This document shows, piece by piece, positions 56,511-64,000 of a stretch of 64,000 nucleotides of DNA; within the stretch, counting starts at the first letter, position 1, and every line of letters begins with the position of its first letter. Origin of the DNA: Anaspis maculata (Eukaryota > Arthropoda > Insecta > Coleoptera > Scraptiidae); assembly GCA_949128115.1 (NCBI GenBank), contig OX421962.1, positions 102,950,836-103,014,835 of the forward strand, in the 5' to 3' direction. Under the pieces are notes generated by a model, which saw only the letters and a list, made by a program, of their open reading frames with translations, did not search any database and had not been told where the DNA came from. The position numbers and the translations under genes are program-made.

Positions 56511-56810
56511 TGCTCCAGCACATTCAAGCTGTAGGAAGCATGCAGCTGTAAAAATATGATTAGAAAATTCATGAAGATCTTGCAAAGTTTTCAAGAAAAA
56601 GTGCATTTCTTTGAACGTTACATACTGCACTTGTCGGTTTCAAACGTTACAAGGTCCAATTATTATGACAAAATGAAAAAACCTATTGACATGGCGTCGA
56701 CCGTTTGAAGATGACACGTATTTTTAGCGCATTTTCGTAAGAAAATGACGCTTATATGGCCGGTTTGTCTGTCTGTCCGTCCGTCTGTCTGTCCGTGTAG
56801 AAATTAAGAA

Positions 56811-57234
56811 GTTGTACTCCTCCTCGAGGAATAAAGCTAGAGCCTTAGAACTTTTTTTGATAGATAGCTGATGTCCCCAAGGGTGGCCAATGGGCATTAT
56901 TTTTTTCTAACCATGCATAGTTATCATTACTATTATCAAAAAACAGATATTTACTGTGCACTTCTAAGAAGTTGAACTTCTCCTCGGGGAATCAATCTAG
57001 AGCCTTGGAACTTCTTCAGATGGATAGCTGACTTCCTCAAGGGTGGCCAATGGGAATTATTTGTTCTATACATTCATAGTTATCATTATTATTATCACAA
57101 AACAAAGATTTCCTGTGCACTTCTAAGAAGTTGAACTCCCCCTCGGGGAATGAATCTAGAGCCCTGAAACTTTCTCCAATGGATAGCTCAGGTTCTCGTG
57201 GGTGACCAATGGGCAGATTGGATTTCATGGTTGC
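56811..57234. repeat. ~160-bp tandem repeat, 2.6 copies
   Basis: GTTG-A-ACTCC/TTCTCCTCG begins at 56811, 56971 and 57130. Each copy has AATNNANCTAGAGCC, GGATAGCTGA and GGGTGGCCAATGGG. It is preceded at 56765-56800 by a GTCTGTCTGTCCGTCC microsatellite. Confidence 0.8.
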
Positions 57235-57824
57235 GCCGCCATCTTGGCCGCCATATTGAAATTTCTTATTAGTGGAACGATTTTCATGAAACCTGGAAGT
57301 TATCTTTGTCTTGTATGATCATTCTTATTTTTGAGCTAAATTTCATGATTTTGCCGCCATCTTGGCCGCCATATTGAAATTTCTTGCTAGTGGAACGATT
57401 TTCATGGAACTTGAAACTTATCCTTGTCACGTATGAACATTCTTATTTTCATGCTAAATTTCATGATTCCGCCGCCATCTTGGCCGCCATATTGAAATAT
57501 CTTATTCGTGGAAGGATTTTTGTGAAACTTGGAAGTTACCCTTGCCTTGTATGATCATTCCCATTTTTAAGCTGAATTCCATGGTTCCGCCGCCATCTTG
57601 GCCGCCATATAGAAATTTTTTGCTATTGGAACGATTTCCATGGAACTTGAAACTTACCCTTGTCACGTATGATCATTCTTATTTTCAAGCTAAATTTCAT
57701 GATTCCGCTGTCATCTTGGCCGCCATATTGAAATCTGTTATCAGTGGAGGGATTGTCATGGAACTTGGAACTTACTCTTGTCTTGTATAAACGTTCTTAT
57801 TTTCAAGCTGAATTCCATGGAATT
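57235..57824. repeat. 118-bp tandem array, 5 copies, each with paired GCCGCCAT motifs
   Basis: Units start at 57235, 57353, 57471, 57589 and 57707, exactly 118 bp apart. Each opens GCCGCCATCTTGGCCGCCAT followed by ATTGAAAT; the fifth has lost the first motif. The array ends about 50 bp before the SLC45 poly(A) signal (opposite strand) and directly follows the 160-bp array. Confidence 0.92.
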
Positions 57825-57874
57825 CCAATTCCACAAAAATTTGAAAATTACAATAATCGGGACGAGATCAGATC

Positions 57875-57880
57875 TTTATT
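57875..57880 (-). terminator. Poly(A) signal of the SLC45 gene
   Basis: TTTATT on the plus strand, AATAAA in the gene sense, lies 66 bp after the stop codon. Confidence 0.65.
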
Positions 57881-57945
57881 TTTTGAACAACAACCATGCA
57901 CAGAGCTTCAACAGCTATTCAACATAATTATTATTATTCAGTGAA

Positions 57946-60900
57946 TCAGAGGTCTAAATACATAACTTGGGTGGCCGAAATGGCGCCACAAAAGGCCAAG
58001 AAACTGGCCACGGCTACTACAGCCGTGGTGGTACCGGTGACGTTGACTATGGTTCCCATGCACATTGACAGGATGAATTGGGCCAAGAAAACCATGCTGG
58101 ATACGAGAGCCACGTCAGTGCCCAATCCTCGAATTTGATTTCCAACTTTGGCTTCGCCTTCTGTTGTCAATTCGAACTGAAAAAAATCTTGTGTCACTGT
58201 TGTTTTCATAGCTAGTACACTCGCCAGCAGAAGAAGAGCTCACTTGATTCATGACGAAGACGACTATTTGCTTGGCCTGCTCTACCGTAGGTGGTACCTA
58301 GGTAGGTATACACGCGGTGATACAGAAAACACAAAAGACCGTCGACCTAACACCCGTATTCATCAATTTCATTCATCCCTTGTGTATACCTACCTACGGT
58401 AGAGCAGGCCAAGCAAATAATCGTCTTCGCCATGAATCGAGTGGGCTCTTTTTCTGCTGGCGAGTGTACCTGATTACGCATTTCAGTATTTATAAGACTT
58501 GAAAGACTTTGGTAAAAGGCGTAAAATCTTCTAGCAAAGAGAAGCTTTTTGGTTGCTGTTTAATCGAAGCGCAGGCAGCTAAACCTGTTCTTTTTAAAAG
58601 CCTTCTAGTATTTCTATCTCGGTATGACTCAACTCTGAGGGTAACTTGAGATCAGGTGCCAGAGATATCATTGTCCCAATAATCTTCAGGGGATATGGCA
58701 TTTATTTTTTTGTTGAAGTTAGCCAGATATGAAAATACTGGCCCAGAGTATCACTAAGAAGCGCTGCGCCTAAGGATGCAGAGTGAACTGGATAGGATAA
58801 AATGACGTCACAGTGACATTCTGTCGTCACTGTCGCGCCTATAGCTACTCGTCGCGCCCATGAAGAAATGACAGCTCCATCTCTCTTATTTCGTCGTCAA
58901 AACAATCGGTGGCGCCACTCTCTCCTGTCCAGTGCACTCTTGGGAGCACATGCAGCTAAAAATCCAGATGTCTACAAGTAACCCATTTAAAATCTTCAAT
59001 TTTCTTTGATCAGCTCATCACAGCATTCCATGAACAGAACAGAATTTTGGCAATAGTGCTTTGGAACAGTAAAAAGTTTGTTCTCCTAAACAAGCTGGAA
59101 CAAATTGCTTACAGTTGACTTGGCGTGGTAATGGGCCACCAGAAGATAGGGCATCGTGAACAGAGTTGAATACATGACTCCAGCAGTCCAGCTGAACAGA
59201 ATAACGCCCGCTTTATGTTTGGTCAGTGCCATCAAGAACATCCCACTGGAATACACCAGCAAACCGCTGATGTATACTATCCTGGCGCTGAAAAATTCCC
59301 ACTTCGGATTATTTTCGATTTCTCATTCCCAGATTCACTCACCCGTATCTTTGTATGAGCCTTTCGATAATCATGGAATAACAGGCGCACGACAGCGAAT
59401 ACATGGACATGCCCCAGCATCCAAATCTGACGCCCGTTTCGTACAGTTCTCTTTCGGGGTCTCCTTCCAAAGCCTGCAAGCGCAAATCTTAGCAAAAAAT
59501 TAGATAATTACGTCTGGATAAGCTCCAACCGTAGGATTTCCATTAAACACTGCCTCGCCGACGAAGTCCGTGAAGTAGAGCGAATAGCATACGTGAGCCA
59601 TCCAGCAAAAGAGATTGGTCAAGCACAGCATTCTGATCGAATGCGGCATGTAGACTATGCTCTGCAGGTAGATCTTGAGTGAAGCGTCCGGTGGCGGTGC
59701 TATGCTCTTTCTCGGAGCTGGATTGTCGCAGTCGTTCAGCGAAGCGTACTGGCTCACCTGTGTAACAACTGTTTGAGAACAAAAGTTCAGTGTGGTACAT
59801 ACCAAACCAACCTTTTGTTCTACAGGTTCCAATGTACCGTAGCCTTGATCGTTGATGCTCTTAATATTGAGACCGTCGTCGTCTCTGGGTTCTTGTTGCG
59901 GTTCGTCGATAGAACCTCTGAGTTCCAGGAGATACAAGGGCATTTCCTTGAAGCTGGTGATGGTGTAACTGACGCAAACTACGAATATAACGGTGATCAG
60001 CGTGAAAACTGCTCGGACGTGGCCGCCGAGAAGGAAGCCGATCAGGGTGACGTCCCAGTTGATGCCTCCCAGAGCGTATCCGAAGAAACCACCCAGTCCT
60101 GCCATCGTGGTGAAAGTACTGAGGCCTCTGGCGTGGTCATCTAGAATTTGTATCCAACTTAAGCAACATCTTTTATGAGTCCAATCACACATAAGTTGGC
60201 CCATCAGTAAAAATGCAATTTCTAGAAAATGAATGACAAATTTTTTGAAAATATTCGGAAATATTCCTTTATTTCATGTTCACAACATAATTAGACCCTT
60301 CAAACACATTTTAGGATCGGATCTCCGACCCCACTGGCGTAGAAGTTAGTGGACAACAAGAGGCTCAGCCTTTCAACAGATTTTTTCCAAGTAAATTCTG
60401 TTTTCTGATGTAGTAGGTTATTTCAGAAATGTCTCTTTTTGAGTTGAGCAAAGGCGATTAAGCGATTCCAAAATTATGATAAAAAACCTATTTTCTAGCC
60501 CAAATCTGAAGAGCTGTTTTGCTTTTACGAAATATATTTTTCTGGCATCAATCTATTCATTTTACTGTTCTATTTTGATTGACAAAGTTTGCACACTTCA
60601 ACTTTGGACATCCGATACTTATCTATAGATAGAAAAAGTGAAATTCTAGTGGGCTAATGTGGGGCGCGACTTGTATGAAGCAAAGTGTAGAAATATTACT
60701 TGGTACAGTGACATCAAGCAGGAAAGCCCTGGCTGGGCTCTGGCAGGCATCCGCATCGAAATCTAAAAGAACCGTTCCGAGAATGGTGAAGAAGATCCCC
60801 CACGGATGCGAATTGTTGTACGCACTTGGCGGTTCCGTGCCGTACAAATCTTGAGGGTTTTCATCGGACATGCCAGACGTCCTGTGTGCCGATACCGTAG

Positions 60901-61362
60901 ATATTGCGGAGGCATTCGGCGGTCTCATGTCGCCCATTGCGTAGCCTAGAACTTCTCCGTTCGGTACCAGAACCAGACCTGTGAATATGCAACTAGTTAT
61001 ACAAAATGCCGAAACGTTCAGCCAGCGTCACGCCACCCTCCATATTGAAATGAACAGTTTTCCGGGGCAATTTGCCCCGCTCCAATAAAGTTTCATTACC
61101 TAGTAATACGCCCAAAGACATGGCGAATATAAACGGACGTCTTCGGCCGTAGTTGAGATGGCAGCGATCGCTGAGCGATCCTAAAATCGGCGTTAAAAAG
61201 AATCCAATAAGGGGCGACAGGGCCCACACTAAGGTCATGTGTTTGTGCTCGACGCCGATTTTCAATAAAGTCGGCGATACGAAAGCCGTTTCCGCGGCAT
61301 ATGAGAACTCGATTCCCATTACGGCCGCCGAAATCCGCACCAGTTCCTTCCTGGTTTTGCGT
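57946..61362 (-). CDS. SLC45-family proton-coupled sugar transporter, 5' partial, 7 exons
   Basis: Major-facilitator membrane protein related to SLC45A1-A4; the family transports sucrose or glucose with protons in plasma or vesicle membranes. Exons in transcription order: 61362-61100, 60978-60700, 60140-59803, 59757-59512, 59473-59343, 59287-59113, 58176-57946. All phases agree, giving about 553 residues. Signatures: VRISAAVMGIEFSYAAETAF and VSPTLLKIGV (helix 1), WALSPLIGFFLTPILGSLSD, then the loop NYGRRRPFIF typical of SLC45, DFDADACQSPARAFLLDV, DDHARGLSTFTTMAGLGGFF, WMAHVCYSLYFTDFVGEAVF, ETGVRFGCWGMSMYSLSCAC. The long charged loop in exon 3 is the usual central cytosolic loop. The N-terminal exon, before helix 1, was not found up to 64000. 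Introns are 38-121 bp except two inflated ones of 559 and 936 bp. Confidence 0.95.
58215..58469. mobile_element. 255-bp MITE in the last SLC45 intron
   Basis: GTACACTCGCCAGCAGAA at the left pairs with TTCTGCTGGCGAGTGTAC at the right. Pairing continues through TTTGCTTGGCCTGCTCTACC (58269) and GGTAGAGCAGGCCAAGCAAA (58397) and the TAGGTAGGTATACAC / GTGTATACCTACCTA words. The loop is about 70 bp. Confidence 0.85.
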
Positions 61363-61848
61363 CTGCAAATAAAAACGAAATTATGCAGTAGAGCCTACAA
61401 AAACAAAATTTTTTGATAAGAGCTAATAATTGAGGTCGATGGGTTCGGACGAGGGTTCGGAGATAAAATACTAAACTTTTCCATGTAGTTCTGCGATAGA
61501 ATAATTAGATTGAGGAACTTGCGATGGTACCTACCTACTAGTCACCTATACATGATAACAAATCTTTAATCTTTGATATACAATCACCATCATCTACCAA
61601 AAGTACTTCTCGGTAAGTACCTATTATAGGTATTTGTATGATACTATCACCTTTGGTTTATTCTTGGTACACCCTCTACAACTCGTGCCTGCGATAATTT
61701 TTTTATCAGAAATTTCGACTAGATACAACATTCAGGATAATATTATGTAGATACACTTTAGATTTTCAACAAGAGCCCTAGTGCAAATGCGAGAAGAAAT
61801 TGTCGTACTGTTTTCAGAATGGTAGATTACATCGAATCAGCAGTCATT

Positions 61849-62010
61849 CAGGGCTATTCTGTATGGATATCTCGATGGATATTGACTTGAGTCAACATTG
61901 ATATTGTGATACTAAATTGGCATTTTTCATTGTGTTTCATTATAAGAATGACAATTTAGTGTCACAATATCAATGTTGACTCAAGTCAATATCCTTACAG
62001 AATAGCCCTG
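61849..62010. mobile_element. 162-bp MITE with 3-bp ATT target duplication
   Basis: CAGGGCTATTCTGTA...TACAGAATAGCCCTG is flanked by ATT on both sides. Long inner pairing: ATATTGACTTGAGTCAACAT followed by TGATATTGTGA matches ATGTTGACTCAAGTCAATAT and TCACAATATCA. The 3-bp duplication suits PIF/Harbinger elements. A related TGGCTATTCTGTA word occurs near 63832. Confidence 0.8.
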
Positions 62011-62639
62011 ATTGGTGCATTCATATCAAGCGAACATGTTCCTCACTTTTTAGGACTACCTAGTCCCCCAAAATCAGCCCTGCGTACTGTCATCATAATA
62101 TTTATCAGCGTTTTACAGCTCTTTGAAACCGCTTTTATGCTAGAAGCTCAATACAATAAATATGAGCCATTGTCTACGAGGTTTTGATAAAAGAAATTAA
62201 ACCTAGGTACAATAATTGTTTTGAGAAATCATGCTTTTTGTATAATGACGAGTCTATTAAAGTTCACTTGTTACGATCGCATTGCAAACCAGAGTAAACC
62301 CTTGCAACTCCATCCACCATAAATATTAAGAAACACATCCAATTTTCAACAAACGGTACTAAACCGCAGGATCGTGCTTAACAACCTGTTCCCTGTTCGA
62401 TCTTCGCTTCTCACTCTCGGTTGTCTTGCTCAAAGTTTCATACTATTCGCTTGGTAACCTAAAAACCATTGTATCAAAAATGCATATCAACGAAGTAGAT
62501 ATAGCCCGTCGAAGTTGAAATTAAAAAAGCTGGAATTTTTGACAGAAAAACAGTTGTCAAATGTGTCTGGATGATGAGGAAATGGATTTTGAAAATCTGT
62601 AATAGTTTGTATCTGTCGTGTTATCAAGTTACTGATTCA

Positions 62640-63400
62640 AAATTTGTCTCGGCCCCGTTCATTGAAAACTGCATTCGTGTGCATTGAGGGTATGCAACCC
62701 AAAATATCCCTGTGTCGTCCAAGTCCTCACCCCTCACCCCCTGTTCGGTGTGCCTGGCACTTGGCTGTCAGGCGCAAGCGTAAACGAGCTCCAGCACTTT
62801 CTTCGGCCGTCTTCGGCATTCTTCGGCTCTCTTTCCGCTCGTGCCTTTGCCGCTTCGTTCGAAGCGGCGTTGATCTCCGTACGTCGAGCGGGAAGCCACG
62901 CCGTCCTTTTTTTTGGTCATCGTTCTCGCGGCCATCTTGTCGTGCCATCGGCGTACATTCGTACTCGACCAGAAGCCCATCCAAGGCCCATCGCGTCCGA
63001 TAGTGACTCCTGGAGGAGCTCTGCAGCATCTCCAAGTCCAGAAAGCGGCAGTTTTCACCGCTTTCACCGGGGAGCGGCTTGGATCAGCCAGCCGCACACA
63101 AAGCTCCAGTTTCGGACGGGATCGAGTCGTTCGTCCGCCATTTTGGTGACGAACACGGGCACTCGTGCATTTCACCAAGAAATCCACCACCAGAACGGCC
63201 ATCCACCACGACGCCGCCTTCGGACTCCGCCAGGACGACGCCGCCACCGAATAAGATCCCGTAAGTTCCATATTTTCCATTGTTTTTACCATTTACCGTT
63301 TATTCCCGTTTGCCGGGGTGTATACCTTCAGTGCAGTTCGTCTCGTTTTCAGGACGCCACTCGGCGCCAGCGAATCTGCCCCCGATCAGAACCACTCGGA
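62640..63400. other. Unexplained GC- and CpG-rich block
   Basis: GC content is clearly higher than on both sides. Long open frames exist on both strands (plus 62684-63541, minus 62768-63292), but neither shows a domain, and such frames are expected in GC-rich DNA. A donor-like CCCGTAAGTT lies near 63257. It could be a 5' untranslated exon or promoter of a neighbouring gene, or part of a retroelement LTR. Not resolved. Confidence 0.35.
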
Positions 63401-64000
63401 TTTTTCATTTCATTTAATTCACATTGTTTTTTTTTATTGTTTTGTAATTCTGTCTGTTTGTGTTTTTTTCTTTGTTTTGCATTAAAGTTTTTGATTGTTG
63501 TTGTGAATTTTATTTCTGACTGTCGCTGGCTGCTTTCCTAATCCAAGAGTTATTGTTTTAATGCAGCCTTCATCGGAAGGCTGCCGTCTTTATGTGTACC
63601 GCGCTAACAAAATTAAATATGATGAAAATAAAGAGTAAGTGCGCTCCTCGGTGCGCTCAGTGTGTTTTGAATTTCAAACTCAAATATAACCGAAATCTAG
63701 AATTGCCAACCGTCCTACTCTCGGTAGGAACATTCCTACTTTAGCATCAATTGTCCCCAGTCCTACTTACCGACCTATTCTGTATCGCATAACATGCCCT
63801 TTCGCAAACATTTTTCGTTGCGGAACGTGAATGGCTATTCTGTAATTCGAAATCGTTGAGGAATGTTCGTTAGAGTAACAGATTTGCCGTTTACCAACAG
63901 AATTTTCGTTGCTGAACGATATTGTCAATTCTATATGCCAAACGATCCTGTTACGAGCGTAACATGTCTACAGGTACTATTTATGTACCCAAGCGGGAAG
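63401..64000. other. Right-end spacer
   Basis: AT-rich, T-tract-rich sequence. CTATTCTGTA recurs at about 63775 and 63834, and a GCTGCCGTC/GAAGGCTGCC stretch lies near 63575. A GTGCGCTCCTCGGTGCGCTC duplication lies near 63639. No gene is supported. Confidence 0.4.

Noticed and set aside
57235..57824. CRISPR-like array because of regular 118-bp spacing
   Set aside because: Whole units are similar, not short repeats with unique spacers, and the genome is eukaryotic.
62684..63541. 285-codon plus-strand frame
   Set aside because: Lies in a GC-rich block with competing long frames on the other strand; Ser/Arg/Pro-rich, no domain, no splice or homology support.

Overview
The window is animal nuclear DNA, almost certainly from an insect. 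Genes are split by GT-AG introns, exons are GC-richer than the AT-rich background, and every recognisable protein is a metazoan family. The TACCTACC word scattered through non-coding DNA and the load of small inverted-repeat elements fit a hemipteran or another repeat-rich insect, but the order cannot be fixed from the sequence alone.

Layout. (1) 3238-16521, plus strand: eleven exons of an SLC12-family sodium-(potassium)-chloride cotransporter (NKCC/NCC type), from transmembrane helix 1 to the natural C-terminus; the N-terminal exon(s) were not found. (2) 16870-25361: repeat-rich spacer with a 3.1-kb long inverted repeat and a tRNA-derived SINE. (3) 25362-30041, minus strand: complete four-exon HACD3-like 3-hydroxyacyl-CoA dehydratase. 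(4) 30817-39561, plus strand: complete two-exon NATD1-like small acetyltransferase with an 8.4-kb intron full of palindromic elements; it is divergent from HACD3 and probably shares its promoter region. (5) 39612-49357, plus strand: complete five-exon TTC21B/IFT139, whose ATG lies only 50 bp after the NATD1-like stop. (6) 49561-49845: unrecognised short ORF. (7) 51400-57830: decayed LINE reverse transcriptase and several tandem-repeat arrays of 274, about 150, 160 and 118 bp. (8) 57946-61362, minus strand: seven exons of an SLC45-family sugar/proton transporter, C-terminus included, N-terminus not found. (9) 61363-64000: spacer with one MITE and an unexplained GC-rich block.

Function. The genes do not form one pathway. 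They are housekeeping or physiological genes: ion transport, very-long-chain fatty acid elongation in the ER, an acetyltransferase-like protein, retrograde intraflagellar transport, and sugar transport. Local links are physical: the divergent HACD3/NATD1 pair and the tightly abutting NATD1/TTC21B pair.

The most distinctive aspect is structural. Many introns look like short ancestral introns (38-120 bp, as seen in neighbouring introns) inflated by TIR elements. Several of these are nested, and some share a TACAGGGTG-type end next to TA. The strongest single oddity is a 1.75-kb palindrome in the NATD1 intron with four concentric pairs of inverted element ends. Exon boundaries were placed by eye from reading frame, splice consensus and family conservation; repeat limits are approximate to a few bases.
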